Shown here piece after piece: positions 22,677-34,185 of a stretch of DNA of 64,000 nt. Position 1 is the first letter of the stretch. Each line of letters opens with the position of its first letter. The DNA lies in NCBI RefSeq assembly GCF_016920785.2, contig NW_024609857.1, forward strand, positions 129,883,094 to 129,947,093, in the 5' to 3' direction. The DNA comes from Ixodes scapularis (Eukaryota; Arthropoda; Arachnida; Ixodida; Ixodidae). A model generated the notes under the pieces. The model was given only the letters and a program-made list of their open reading frames with translations, searched no databases and was not told the origin of the DNA. The translations under genes were made by a program, and so were the position numbers.

Positions 22677-24906
22677 GTGATAGCTTTATATGAGAACCCG
22701 CACGGTCCTTGCTTGCTCGGGTCGGCGTTGGTCACCATGAAGAAAGGCCATGACCGATAGCATTAGCAACGGAGCTCAGCTGTTGGTGTGACGTCGTAGT
22801 GCACGTGACCAATAGCGTTTCACCGCATGAAGAGGGGAGGGGGGAAGTGTTGGATAAGCGTTACGCTACCCCTCCCCTCTTCGCTCCCCCGCTGCATAGG
22901 AACAGAGTCACCGTAGCAGGGTAGGAACTCCGTATTATTACTATTTTTTCTTAATTGCATTTGACGGGGTATTTAAGCGAAACGATTTTTTAGGTTGATG
23001 CCACTCTTTGTAGTAATAGGCGCCGTAGTTGGGTTCTGAGCGACACAAACGACAGCGACGACAAAACAGCCAGGACAACTGTTTGTGCTGCACAAAGTGC
23101 CAAGCAACGCGAGGAGTTGTTTGGCCAAGCAACCACGAGTTAAAGTAGTTCCGGTGTCATGATCGTAGTTGTCGCTTCGGTCGATGAGGACGCAACCGAT
23201 GCAAATGTCTGGACTACGGTCGAAGAAGAGAGAGGTGTCTGAACGGGCGCTACTTCGCCATAGAACAAGTATGTCAAAGGTCAGCTCGCATTTATGCAAA
23301 CACCGTGAGATGGCGCAGCATGACAGGGGCTTGTGGAACCGCCATTATTCGCGCACTAATTCTCAAGGCCGTGAGGCACGCGACCTCGCCGGCGCGGGAA
23401 CATTGAGAGCCTGTATTACAGAGAGATTCCGACTGCTCGATTGAGGTCACGTGGTTTATGGGCCGCGTTTGTAATGCAAGCTGCGAGGCGGTGTCCGAAA
23501 ACGTTGATCGTCTGCAAACACTTAAGCGTTTCAGCCTGCCTTCCTCCTCGCCATGGGGAAACGGAGCGCACGCGCTCTTGCGACCGATCTCCACGGGAGG
23601 CGTCCGCCATTATATTGCAAACACTTCCAATGGTGTGAGGTGAACCCTCTTTCCAATCTAGGCACTCTACGGGAGCTCTTAGAGTACCTGTGATAGGCTC
23701 CCTACGGGAGCCAGAGTTGCGCGTCTGTTTTCCACGTGCCGCCGCCCCGCTATTCGCCGAGATCCGATCACGTGAGGAGCAGACTCCAAATGCCGTGCAG
23801 GAAAGCTACCGGTACGGCCACTTCGCCGACGGTGCAAGCTCCAGCGCGTACGTTTCCCTGCTTTCGCCTCCTCCTTCTTTCCTGTTTTCCAGAAAAGGAG
23901 GCGAAAGAGGGCACCGCGAACGAGCGTCGCCGCTATTCGCCGAATCAGTCACGTGCGGAGCAGAGTTCAAATACCGTGCAGGAAACCTGGCGCTACGGGG
24001 ATGAGGGCGGAACTCTAGCACCCTTAGGGAGCCTATACAGGAACTCACGAGCTCTAAGCCAACAGTGCCCCTGGCGAGAGATGCACGAAGCCCGAGTGAA
24101 GTTTCGGTTCCATTCCATTTATAGTATTGCGAAGACACCTCTTTCTTTTTCCAACAGGGTCTAAGCCAGCTTTAATGTGGGTAGTGTAAGCACGAGCTTT
24201 CTTATCCGTCAATTCTTGTGGTGGACACACATTATATATTAACCGAAAGCAGTTTTCACTGAGCGACCTGCCGTGCACGCCGAGCAAATGTGAAAGCGCT
24301 TACTTCCCGACTTTAGTTTTGTTTGCCTTGGACGCGTGGCGCACAAATAACTTTTACGCTTTTCACCGCCTGCGGCATGAGTGTTGAATTTTCAGCGGCA
24401 AGAAAAATAAGGACTTCATAAAAACTGGCTCCCAATTTAAATTAAAAAAAAGGATACATTCTCAGTATAACGGTTAAGAGTTGAGCTTGTTGGTACATAT
24501 TTGTAAATATATCAGCTGTGTAGGTGCTTTGTATATGTTTGTATAAGTGTAAATATCGGGAGTGATCTTTATTAGTGGAATGGGGTAATTTATATAATAG
24601 GTTTATCGTGCTCTACTTAAGACTCTAAATGAAGGAGCGAATGCGCAAGGAAGAAGTTTACACTAAGACATCGTTGGTAGTCAGTTGTGTGTCCTATCCT
24701 GTACTTTCTTTGTGTTCTAGCTTAATTCTTAAGTTCAAGCTGATATATTTACAACTGCTCAGAATCCCTCCGCTGCTGAAATTTCTGGTGTACGTATATA
24801 TATATATTTATAGATACATCGAAACGGGCTATCGTCCTTGTCATTATAGTTGCTGCCTCAACCTTAACGGATTTAGAGCGACAATGAAGTGCCCAAAACT
24901 CACACA
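22677..24906. other. No gene recognised; hairpin near 22830-22880
   Basis: GAAGAGGGGAGGGG (about 22829) pairs with CCCCTCCCCTCTTC (about 22869). Several ORFs of 60-140 codons overlap on both strands between 23290 and 24170. They resemble nothing I know and span the direct repeat at 23738-24000. Confidence 0.4.
23738..24000 (+). repeat. Direct repeat of about 70 bp
   Basis: CGCTATTCGCCGA, TCACGTG, GGAGCAGA, TCAAATRCCGTGCAGGAAA appear in order twice, starting near 23748 and near 23928. Between the two lies a small inverted repeat (TTTCGCCTCCTC / AGGAGGCGAAAG). Confidence 0.55.
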
Positions 24907-25714
24907 GCCCAGCATTTCGAAAAGACCATCAGAAAAAATCCTGATGGGTTGATTGTCTGGTGGTCTGATAGAGTCGTATTTTGGGACAGTGATGGTTTGA
25001 TAGCGTGATGGCTTGTTGGTGGCATGATTTGATGGCCTGATGGACTGTCTTAATTTGGGACATTGATGGTTCGATGGTGTGATGGTTTCTTGTATTGTGG
25101 GACATCTGACGGCCTAATGGTTTGACGGTCTGTTAGTCTAGTGGTAGGTATGAATTTCTAATCACACATATGTACCAGCACAAAATAAAGATTGCATTAC
25201 AGACAAATGTAAACATTAATCTATGCCCATCTTTGTTTTAAATAAGGAACACCCGTCGCATTAGTATACCTTACGAAATCCCCGGGAAACTTAATATCAA
25301 CGTTCGTATTTTGGTTATGACATGTATTATATAATATCTATTTACAAATCATTGAGAATTGAATTGCTTAACTTTAAAAACAAAACGGAAGAGAAGTGCT
25401 TAATCCACTCGCTACTTTCGAGACTCCACAAGTTGCAACTTTATCGGTGTCCGCTACGCGGCTATCTACACTCTGTCCACATCGTCGACGCTGGGCATGA
25501 CGGCGTCGTCCGACAGCGTGCAATACGCTAAGCCTTGTCGGTCCGAGATTGCATTAAGCCCGGTAATACCACAGTAGCGAATTTGTAAATGTTTTCTTCT
25601 CGCATACATTTAGTTCACAGTACACGTCCTCCTAATAAATGAATTTCCTATCAAGCGAAGTGCGTTTTTTGACACATTCTCTATCACTTAGATCGTAAGC
25701 ATGATCTACTCGAT

Positions 25715-25970
25715 CTGTGGCCGAGTGGGCTCGTGCACACCAGCTCGGAGCACGTGGAGCGAAAGATCGCGCTGCAGAACCCAGGGGTCCTGGGTTCAAT
25801 CCCCAACCCTGCCCGTCTCGATCTGGATGAGCGTCGTAGTGACGTGCGGTCGTGTGTCACTACTGCGCGACGCACGTTAAACCCAGGATAGCGGTTTTAC
25901 TGCTCTGGCTAAATTTGTCATCTACAGCTGGGAGACAAGTCGCCCGTTGAGGCAGACTAAATTCTAGGCT
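25715..25970 (+). repeat. tRNA-derived SINE with Pol III boxes
   Basis: TGGCCGAGTGG (25718-25728) fits Box A and GGGTTCAATCC (25792-25802) fits Box B of a tRNA promoter. The GGCCGAGTGG form is typical of Ser/Leu-type tRNAs. The body carries the words GTGCGGTCGTG, CACTACTGCG and CTACAGCTGGGAG shared with 1929-2092. The box spacing is longer than in a tRNA, so this is a SINE and not a tRNA gene. It should be transcribed by Pol III and copied by a LINE RT supplied in trans. Confidence 0.75.
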
Positions 25971-26514
25971 GTGTACACATGCACACACTCCTTTTTTTTG
26001 TTTGTTTAATACAAAGCGGTTAAACAACTTTTTTCACAAATGAACTATAACACAATTTAAAAGAAAACTATGGTTGCAAAAACATAAATGGGCTATAAAA
26101 ATGTGTCTTCGTTACCTTTAGAGTGTGCTAGGACAATTGTTGGGGCGGGTTACTACGAATCGAACACTCCTTATCGAGCCACGCCGCTGTGAGCTTTCCA
26201 CACCGATCGTAATTCACGCATGCGCAAAGAAGCTGAGATCCTTAGCGCCACCTCTCGGCCACTGCTGGAACCCCCCGAAAATAGTCAGGTTCTTTCCACC
26301 GCCGAAAAATGCCATAAAAAGCAGCATCAGATGTCTTGACGTTCTGATGGTCTATCGAAATATCTTGATGATCTCACCCGGGAAACATCAGCACGTTTCA
26401 ATGGTTCGCGAGTCATGAAAAGAAACGTTTCGATAGTCTGTGAGCTACGAACTGAAGTCTTCAATCGTCCATGAGCCACCATCAGAAAGTATGTGATGGT
26501 GTATCAGGCACCAT

Positions 26515-26790
26515 ACATGAAGTCTGATGAGCCATCAGGATGATCTGTTGGGCCATCAAGGTCTGTTGAATCATCATAAATGTGTGATGGTCCATTAAGA
26601 AGGTGTAATGGGCCGTCAAGAAGGTTCAATGGGTCATCAACAAGGTCTGATGGGCCATCAGAAAGGTCTGATGGGCCACCAAGAAGGTCTGATGGGCCAT
26701 CAAGGAGGTCTGATGATCCATTAAAGAGGTCTGATGGGCCATCAAGTAGGTCTGATCGACCAACAAGAATGTTTGGTTGGCCATTAAAAT
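26515..26790 (+). repeat. 21-bp minisatellite, AGGTCTGATGGGCCATCAAGA
   Basis: At least six consecutive units of period 21 (26640-26765), with more divergent units before and after. Each unit contains the near-palindrome TGATGGGCCATCA. Because 21 is divisible by three, all frames stay open and give meaningless heptad repeats. Confidence 0.85.
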
Positions 26791-27077
26791 ATATATGAAG
26801 GTCTTTTCAATCGGGCCAACTGAACTCACTGACGTCACGACACTGCGGTTGCACTACTGTCTGCGTTGCGCATGCGCGCAAGCTTCATGGGAATCTGGGT
26901 TGTGCGCACATAAACGCTGATTTGTTTGTAAAGAGTGTGTTGGTCTATACGTAGTCATTGACGGTTAAAAAAACGCAGGTTATGTTTTAATAGGGTCCCA
27001 CTTACTCCGTGATTGGTTCTTTCGTGTTTGAATACAAAGTAATGCTACACTGTCATTGGCTGCGGAGTGATAATGAG

Positions 27078-27163
27078 ATGCACGGGCCACTCGCCACGCT
27101 CGGCGTTTTTCGCAAGACGTCAGTCGATTCTCCGTCTGCGCCGCCGATAATGTTGGCGGCAAG
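27078..27163 (+). CDS. Candidate first coding exon, cytoplasmic N-terminus
   Basis: The frame ..KTSVDSPSAPPIMLAA ends at AG|GTGTTT (donor at 27164), leaving two bases of an Arg codon that are completed by the first base of the next exon. The intron is only 80 bp. In-frame ATGs are at 27042, 27078 (G at -3) and 27150 (A at -3), and an in-frame TAG at 26991 bounds the exon upstream. I chose 27078 arbitrarily among them. The short, Ser/Pro-containing N-terminus before a hydrophobic segment suits the cytoplasmic tail of a type II membrane protein. Promoter and 5'UTR are not identified. Confidence 0.5.
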
Positions 27164-27243
27164 GTGTTTCTCTGCGTTTTGTTTTGTTTGTTTCAACGAC
27201 TATTGTTCTACCGGTAGGATCTGCCTGTGATTTGCTTTCGCAG

Positions 27244-27332
27244 GACGAGGCTGGAGTTGGTGCTGCTGTTTGCAGCGGCAGTGATCTTCCTCTACATGGG
27301 GATCCTCCTGGCGCTGTACACAGCCACACCTG
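27244..27332 (+). CDS. Signal-anchor (transmembrane) exon of stalk protein
   Basis: Acceptor TTTGCTTTCGCAG precedes the exon. The frame reads TRLELVLLFAAAVIFLYM, then GILLALYTATP, a single uncharged helix of about 25 residues with Arg on the N-terminal side, as expected for a type II signal anchor. It ends in phase 1 at G|GCAAGT, a match to the minor GC-AG class of donors rather than GT. The next exon (39142) starts in the matching phase. The family is not determined. Arthropod M13 (neprilysin-like) ectopeptidases have this N-terminal plan, but no catalytic sequence is in the window. Confidence 0.6.
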
Positions 27333-28839
27333 GCAAGTCTTTCTCCTGAAACCTCCCATTGGGCAACGTGAGAGTACCCAGGTTTACGAAAGCGAACAGC
27401 TCGAACCTTGAAGAGCGTTTGCAATTTATTGGCGTATGCCCCCTGGGCGGATTCTTCGCTTGTGCACATGCGCTGCGTCGTCGCGTGGAGGGAGAAAACT
27501 GGGCGAAGAGGAAGCGACACTTGGAGTCAACAAACGCCTTCGTCCCTTCCGCGAAGCTCGTATTGCTAAAGCGGACCATAAACCGCGTGACCCCGATCGA
27601 CAAGTTGGAAACACTCTGAAATCTAGGCACACTGGGATATGGACGAAACCTGACCGACTTTAACGGCTGAGGGACATTATGAGAAATCTCTGTCAACGGA
27701 AGTCTGAGTTTCAGTTTAATACATCGTACCTCGTCCACCTCGTACCCCACCGCGGCGTATCTCGACGTAGCTCGACGTGCTCACGTGGTGTAATAACTTC
27801 AGTCATGCCTCGTTGATAGGAACCCCGTTAATATGGATACCCCTCTATATGGACAATCTTCGGGGGCAAAGAGGGGAAATGGATACATTTTTGTCCGTTA
27901 TTATGAACAACTCACATTATAAACGACATGGTGGGGGAGCGGAGGTGTCTATGTTAATGAGACATTGATTTATACTCTTTTTTTTGTAGCTTTATTAAAC
28001 TGTAAACTATTTAAGGCCAAAGGTCATGCTTTTACAACGAATCCTTGTGTTATATCCATCGATTTTAAGTCCTATTTTTTGCTTTAATTGCTCAAATAAA
28101 GCAAAAAAATGTGACTTAATAATGATAGATGTAGCACAAAGAGTCATTGTAAAAGTTCGACGTTAATCTGGGTGCTGCCCTTCTTGAAGTCTTTCCAAGT
28201 TAAAAAAAAGGCTTGGGGTCACCTAAGCACTTCTTATGAGTTGTGAATGCGAAAGCACGGACGCCTCTCTTCGCTTCCTTCTTTACTCTGCGGCGTACAA
28301 CGCGCTGATCTTGGGCGTAGAACGGTGGATCCGCTGCTTCGCGGACTCGCAGCGCCATCGGGTGAGCGATCGTTCAAACTGTCGCGTGCCTTGAGGCGCG
28401 AGGAGCAAACAGACAGCAACGTATTTCCCTGCTGAACGAACCCCTTGGTTTATTCCATGCGCCGTATATATTGCCACGCGCCGTACCAACGATGAGGCGA
28501 ACGAACACTGTGATTAGTGATAACACAACAGTGTGATAAGAGAGTGAGGGTGAAACCACATATACTGACGCGCAGCGGCCAATGGGAGCCTGCGCGCCAG
28601 CCAATGGGACCGAAGTGTAAAAGGTGCCGTTGGCCAGCTGTGCCTGTTTTGCATGGTTTCAGAGCTGATGACGTCGGCTCGCTCCATGAGACAGTTAACG
28701 CTCTCGTATTAAAAAAATGAAAGACGATTACAATTTCCTGTAACGCGGAATGAGAGCGCAGCTCTTGACGAGTAGGATGGGAAGCTATGAAGAGGAGGGT
28801 ATGCCCTCCTCTTCATTCATCCCTCCCCTCCTCCCCGCA
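27333..28839. other. Putative intron; no other gene seen
   Basis: Part of the roughly 11.8-kb interval between the signal-anchor exon and the first stalk exon. It holds no recognised exon. GAAGAGGAGGG..CCCTCCTCTTC near 28780-28808 is a small hairpin. Confidence 0.4.
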
Positions 28840-29004
28840 AGATTTCCCTGCTATATTTAGCGGAAACAATTCTCCGCTGAATTTGGCGGGGAAATTTTTA
28901 CACTAAATTTAGCGGGGATATTTTCCCACTAAATTTAGGGGGAAATTGTTTCTGCTAAATTTAGTAGGGAAATTTTTCCGCTAAATTTAGCGAGGAAATT
29001 TACC
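28840..29004. repeat. Array of palindromic word CTAAATTTAG
   Basis: About five degenerate units of roughly 30 bp, each centred on CGCTAAATTTAGCGG followed by GGAAATTTTT. The same word occurs in the array at 38345-38640. Non-coding. Confidence 0.75.
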
Positions 29005-29009
29005 CAAAA

Positions 29010-29140
29010 TGCAACGCGCGGTGACGTCGCGAGTGACGTCACTGGTGAGCCTCGTGACGTCACAAGTGACTTCATCTGTGACGTTACTGATGACCCTTGT
29101 GACGTTACACGGCACGTCACGTGTGACGTCATCATGGGAA
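29010..29140. repeat. Array of GTGACGTCAC words
   Basis: About nine degenerate copies of GTGACGTCA with 6-12 bp between them. The word equals a CREB/ATF half-site palindrome, but the regular dense iteration next to the CTAAATTTAG array argues for repeat DNA rather than a promoter. Confidence 0.7.
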
Positions 29141-29208
29141 ACGTCCCATAATGCACTGAGCACTTACGCCTATGCCGACGGCGACGCCGCTCAATCCGGA
29201 AACGGGCG

Positions 29209-29401
29209 TCTAAAGGCTGAACTCTATGGAACTAATTATGTGACGAATAACTGGCGAACGCCGCCCGACGGCACGCTCGCTGTGCGCGCGACGTAGCAGC
29301 GACTGTGTTGATTCCACGCGCAGAGCAAAAGCCGCCGGGCAAAATTCGTCGGTTATTCGCAGCATATTTGTCCCATAGACTTCAGCCTTAAAGGGACACT
29401 G
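29209..29401. mobile_element. Foldback TTAA MITE, about 190 bp
   Basis: TAAAGGCTGAACTCTATGG at the left pairs with CCATAGACTTCAGCCTTAA at the right. Pairing continues inward (GCGAATAAC-type words and GCCGCCCG). It shares its right TTAA with the next element. Confidence 0.75.
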
Positions 29402-31062
29402 ACACCCCCCAAAATTTTTTTTTAATTTTTTGCCAGGCGCTTTATTATGGTGTCGGAGGACTACCCAATTAATATTTTGCAACAGAGTAGCGTATTTTTT
29501 TAGTAAAGCCAAAAGTCGCAACTGCTCGAAACCGAAACCGAAACCCGACGGAGGTCGGAGAAGTGGAGAGAAGAGACCGAATGGCGGAAATCACGTGGCT
29601 ACACCCGACTGTGTGTTTTTTTGTCTTTTTTTCTCCTTCCCGGTAGCAGACGACATGCGGCGTACGGGAACTGTTCGCCGTGGGATTTCTTGCAGTTATG
29701 TATGTTCCGCTCGTTGTTCTGTACTCCAAGATGAGTTGTTTTGTATATTGAGGAGTTGGAGATGAGTAGTGAGTGCCCGTGGTGAATTTTGATCGGCTCC
29801 GAAAAGAATACACCCAAGATGTTGCGTGAAGAGCTGGCTCACGTGTCCTGCCTCCGAAACAGAAGTGGCATTGTGCGACAGAGTTTCCGAAAGATCAACG
29901 GGATCGGGACCAATGGCTGGCTGCAATTCCTGTAGACCATTTACGGGCACCTCGAAAAGCGGAGGCTACCTGATTTATATGCTCCTTGCATTTTGTGGAA
30001 AGTGAATACATTGAGTTCGCAGGTGTCAAAAAGGAAATCCTATACCATTTAATTCAGCGACGTGTCGTCCACAACATTTGTTTCTTATTTTTTTTTGTGT
30101 GTGTTGCTTCTTCAGTGATAATTGTAAAAAAAGAAAAGAAATGTAGACATCGAAAAACATATGAAAAAAAGAAAAAATAAAGTTTCAGGGGGGATCGAAC
30201 CCGATCCTACGGCGTGTAAAGCGGACGTCTTTCCCACTAAGCTACTGGGGCATATCGAAACTAGGGGATCTCTTTCCTTAGTAATAATTCAGCCGATAAA
30301 CTGTAAGTTGGAAAGTTTGCTGCCGATTTTCCTTTAGCAAAAGCACTCCCGGGTCGAAGTCGGGATGCACCACGCATTGGCGACATTCTCACCTTGTAAA
30401 GAAATCGTACGCGTGCATATTCAACTCGAAGTAGACACGTCGTGCTTGACGTTTGCGCGAGCGATGTCTTCAGCCACGAGAAGGGAGCGACGGCTCGGCG
30501 ACGTCTTCGTGCAAATCGGCTTGGGGGTCGGGCGTGTCGTACGGGATGAATACCAATTCTTTTGATCAGTCCCAAATTTCTCTTTTAAAGGTAGACAAAA
30601 TTCGCCAGTACCGCGAACGACAGTCCTGAAATAGAGGCCCCACGCCCGTCGTCCGCTGCCATCGCCGTCCCTGCGAGTCCCACGATACGCGAAACGACGC
30701 ACGCACAGAATGCTTCCGGTTGTCTGTGAAACTTTTTTTTCAATCAACGTATTTGCAGCTTTTTAGAAGCCACAAAAAATGGGTCTCATATTTTTTTCTA
30801 TTTTTTAATATTGAGTGTGTGCCTTCAGTGACCCACGACTTTGATTAAATTTGGTGGTCGCATCGATACCTTAGAAAACGGCCCGTGACCGCGGAGAAGA
30901 GAGTGAGCGAGACTCGAACCGGCCAGTTCTTGATCGGCGGTTTTCGGGCGGAAAGAAACCGAATTTCGAGCCGCAAATTCTGTTCTGGGTAGTTGAGCTC
31001 TCATATGTCACGTACAACCAAAAACCTCGGCGAGCATAAATACCCTGTCAGTGTCCCTTTAA
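29398..31062. mobile_element. 1.7-kb TTAA element with M3-type TIR
   Basis: TTAAAGGGACACTGACA at the left and TGTCAGTGTCCCTTTAA at the right, with TTAA at both edges. The interior differs from the other M3-type elements and has no transposase frame. A tRNA-like sequence lies inside at 30182-30261. ORFs of around 110 codons on both strands are not supported by any family resemblance. Confidence 0.75.
30182..30261 (-). tRNA. tRNA-Val(UAC)-like sequence, probable pseudogene or SINE head
   Basis: On the minus strand the ends GTTTC and GAAAC pair like an acceptor stem. TAGCTTAGTGG fits Box A, GGGTTCGATCC fits Box B, and CTTTACACG presents a UAC anticodon (genomic 30216-30218). The anticodon stem has two mismatches, and the D-arm side carries extra bases, so a working tRNA is doubtful. 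A T-rich run follows, which would stop Pol III. Confidence 0.45.
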
Positions 31063-31230
31063 GAGCTGCGTTCAAGAACAAACACACGCACATATACACA
31101 CACAGACACACGAGTAGACATACACACACCGAGTTGCCACAGAAAGCAGCACAGAGTAGTCGGTGGTGAGCTTAGCTTTGATGCTGCTACGTGTTTTGCT
31201 CTCGTTTTGAGTCATTTACCGTTTAAAAAG

Positions 31231-31494
31231 TTAAGATCCATTGGTGCATCCTTCAGGAATGCATCAGCATGATCCTTGGGACACGCAACACACGTCCGCC
31301 TTTGGGAAACGCTAACAGTAACCCCTTCACTTTTTTTATTTGACTTTCTCTTTTGCTTCCTCTAATTTTTGCCGGATATTTTTGGCTTCGTTACAAGGTT
31401 AGTGTTAGCGTTTCCGAAGGGGGGACAGGTGTTGCGGTGCCCTAGGGTTATGGTAACGCATTTCGTAAGGATCCACCAATGGATATTCTTTTAA
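31231..31494. mobile_element. Foldback TTAA MITE, 264 bp
   Basis: TTAAGATCCATTGGTG at the left pairs with CACCAATGGATATTCTTTTAA at the right in a slightly gapped way. Further in, GGGAAACGCTAACA pairs with TGTTAGCGTTTCC. TTAA is at both edges. Confidence 0.75.
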
Positions 31495-32579
31495 TTTTGT
31501 TTGTCGCTTACTTGGACCAGCGCAAGCACTTCGTTCACACTCCATTTTGTAGCGCAAACCAAGGCACACGCGTCCTGAACACCTGCAAGTTCAGACTCGC
31601 CCCAGTATCCGCGCGCGCATTATTTTCCGTCCCGTGACGTCACCTCCCTCTCACCTTTGTCCTTCATCACTCTCCCTCTTTATACGAAGCGCGCTTCTCT
31701 TTCCACTGTCTTGTACACAGACGGACGCCGCCAGCTTTTCCCTGTCCTGTAGCTCCTAATGAAAACGCATTAATGAAGTGACGCGAAGAAACCTATACGT
31801 ATACTGCACATGTCGATTGACATGTGCAAGTACCTATACGTACTTGCACATGTAGATCAATTCAAAACTAGGGCGACGTACGACGCGTTCTGTGGTTGAC
31901 CCTTGCACGTTGGAGGGTTCCGAAACTCAATTTTTCGCTGGCAGTCACTTCCCAGAATGCCCCTCAGCCACTAGGGTGGCTCCGGTTTTGCCCATTGCCT
32001 ATTTAGAACGGGACACGAAAGTCTGAAGTGCCCATTGGCTACATCTTCCTTGGTGGCGCGTTCAACCTGAGTGCATGAAGGACGACAGAGGCTGAAGTAA
32101 CTGGCCAGAAGGACGGACATTTGGTCTGTGTGATTTACACCCCGCAGTTTCGACCTTATCTCTTAGCTCGAAACATGGTGTTTCTTGGGGACACGGTAAG
32201 AAGCCGAAAGCTCCATAACGCTTTTAAGGATCACGTGAGGTCACGATTGCATGTAACTTCGAGATATCACCTGCCACCGTGGTGCCAAATAACGCAATAA
32301 TGTTACTCATTTGGTAATTTGATGAAGCCTAACACGTCTTCAACGAAAAGCCTACTCTCATGTTTACTACTCAAAATTAAAAAAAAAAAATTCATTGTAC
32401 AATAACACTGAAACATTGGCAGCGACCTTTATCTTGAAAATCGTATAATGCATGAAATCCGGTTGTTTGGAGCGATTGTTTAAATTATTTTGAAGACAAT
32501 ATGCATTCATTAAAAAAACTGAAGGCCTTACAATTTTTCGTTTAATTTTGGGGACACTGAGTATACTGATCTCAAAGCC
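31495..32579. other. No gene; small palindromes near 31805-31855
   Basis: TGCACATGTCGATTGACATGTGCA and the adjacent GTACCTATACGTAC form compact stem-loops. No exon is recognised. Confidence 0.4.
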
Positions 32580-33110
32580 AGTTTCATTACGGCACCGCTG
32601 CCGCCATGCATCGTGGGAACTATATTTTTTTTTTCAGAGCGAGCAATTACCCCGCTGAGGTAGTGCCATATACTCCCCTATACAGACAAAGCCTGGCAGA
32701 TCGGGACAAAAAGCGGCCGCCGAAATTGAAAAGGCAGAGCGGCAGACAACGGATGAAATGAGAGCCACGTAACGGTCACCCCGCTGCGGCGAGACGCCGA
32801 AACGCACTTCTCCCGAGCGATGGAATTCCTCTCGTGCTCGTCGCGTTCACCGCGCTACCACTTCTATTCTCATCGAGTTTGAAAACCATGTTTCGGGTCC
32901 TCGCCGCTGTAAAAGCTGTACGCTGACGTCCAGGTTCCCTGAAAATGCTCTGTGCTACAATATCGTCGCGCTCCGAATCTGCGACCAGGACACTTTATTG
33001 CTCCGTCGTCGAACTGCCAGGCTTTGTGGGTATAGAGGAGGCTATCCTAGTGAGCGATCAGTGCACGAAGCGGAAAGAGCTGTCTCGTAACCTGGCGCCT
33101 GCCCCCTGTG
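32580..33110 (+). repeat. Dispersed repeat, copy of 8020-8205, split by MITE
   Basis: Shared words (ATGCATCGTGGGAACTA, ACCCCGCTGAGG, then GCACGAAGCGGAAAGAGCTG) are separated here by 382 bp that the copy at 8.1 kb lacks. Confidence 0.65.
32666..33047. mobile_element. MITE with TAGTG flanks, 382 bp
   Basis: The ends CCATATACTCCCCTATA and TATAGAGGAGGCTATCC are inverted, and the pairing runs on through CAAAGCCTGGCAG. TAGTG lies at each edge (32661-32665 and 33048-33052), a possible 5-bp duplication. Absence of the insert from the related repeat at 8.1 kb confirms mobility. Confidence 0.75.
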
Positions 33111-33749
33111 AGATGAAATATGGAGTAGTAGCGTTGCGTGGAACGCTGAGCGAGTTATGTCCATTGCTGTGTGGAAGGGTATTTATGTGGGATAGTTGAT
33201 GATATGTTGTGTACGATAAAAGCGCAAAAAAGGCGACGGACAAGTTAAAGGACGACGAGCCCAGAGTGCGCTACTTTCAGCAACATTTTATAATTAAAAA
33301 AAACATGTACGCCATGATATACAATAGATATGTGAACTAGACAAAGTGCCTCGTCACTCTATACATCATTTCGCAAAAATTTTTATCGCTCAAATGTTCT
33401 CAAGTGGGCAACATCAGGGCCAAACAAGGTTATGGAGGAGGCGCTCAAACACGTGCCGGCATCGCACTGCGTTATAAAGAAACTCCTCACTATTTCCCTT
33501 GTCGTTTTGTTCTTGTTTCAAACCACGATGATTGTCTCGTCAAATTTTGGGACAGAGTCACATCGGTTGCAGTGTACCGCCAGATTACCCAATGGCGACG
33601 ATCTATACTGAAGGTCGCCGTCCGATGACCCAGAGGCATGTGATACAACGCCTTTCGATGATTTTTTTTTTTTAAATTGAGTTTTACATAAGCGACTTTG
33701 GGAAGCCGTTCTGGGAGGTGTTGAGACACGTTGAGAAGTGAGTTTCGAG

Positions 33750-34185
33750 AATGAATGTGACATTAATTTCGGCGATATCTTTGAACTCTCACGCTTCTAC
33801 CTGGGCTCCACCTATATCGTTTTTGGAGGAATACAGCTGATGCAGACGGAAAGTGTTGGTGTTGCGACCAGCGTGGCCGCAGTGCTTAGTGACTTGTGTT
33901 TAGCAAAGCGTGAGAGGTATACAAACTGAGTGAGATGCTCATATTATCATTCCTGCCTTCAGATACTTGGACAATATACTAGTGCCGTTTCGTCCTCAGG
34001 GATGTTCAGAGAGGGCGGGTTTAATACCAAAGATGCTAGAGGTTTCTAAAAGTTTCGCTTGTGTTCTGAGTTTTAGGAGTGAAAACCCCGTCCAGAGTAC
34101 GCTGCAGTCTCTTGATCTTAAGTTTTTCCTCGATTCATTTCATTTGTGCTGGTTTTATTACCCTAAAGCAAAAAAGGGTGTATGA
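33750..34185 (+). pseudogene. PLE D reverse transcriptase remnant
   Basis: Frames give FYLGSTYIVFGGIQLMQTES, then ATSVAAVLSDLCLAKRER, and after a stop MDNILVPFRPQGCSERAG and FRSENPVQSTLQSLDLKFFL. Each piece aligns with PLE E (LESTYIVFKDVQLVQKQG, FVDDNLVLFRKKG, SENPVEGGLQFLDLKL). The first motif C Asp is replaced and several stops interrupt it. Dead. Confidence 0.75.

Larger units (their letters stand above)
24907..26817. mobile_element. 1.9-kb element with GATGG/CCATC subterminal arrays
   Basis: The left end (CCCAGCATTTCGAAAAGACC) resembles the inverse of the right end (GGTCTTTTCAATCGGGCC). Inside the left end are degenerate GATGGTCTGATGG-type iterations (24925-25145). Inside the right end are a degenerate set (26335-26510) and a regular 21-bp array (26515-26790) of the complementary sense. 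A SINE lies in the interior. The TIR pairing is imperfect, so the exact ends are uncertain. Confidence 0.55.

Noticed and set aside
23290..24170. Cluster of overlapping ORFs as a candidate gene
   Set aside because: Frames on both strands are equally long, cross a direct repeat, and lack splice-consistent structure or any known domain.
25715..25810. Functional tRNA gene
   Set aside because: Boxes A and B are present, but the spacing and lack of a cloverleaf indicate a SINE head.
26515..26790. CRISPR-like array
   Set aside because: Units are contiguous at 21 bp with no unique spacers, and the window is eukaryotic.
26580..26798. Heptapeptide-repeat protein
   Set aside because: Created by a 21-bp minisatellite whose period is divisible by three; both strands are open.
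29010..29140. cAMP-response promoter made of CRE sites
   Set aside because: The ACGTCA words are too dense and regular, lie beside a repeat array, and no transcript start or exon is nearby. Repeat DNA is the simpler reading.
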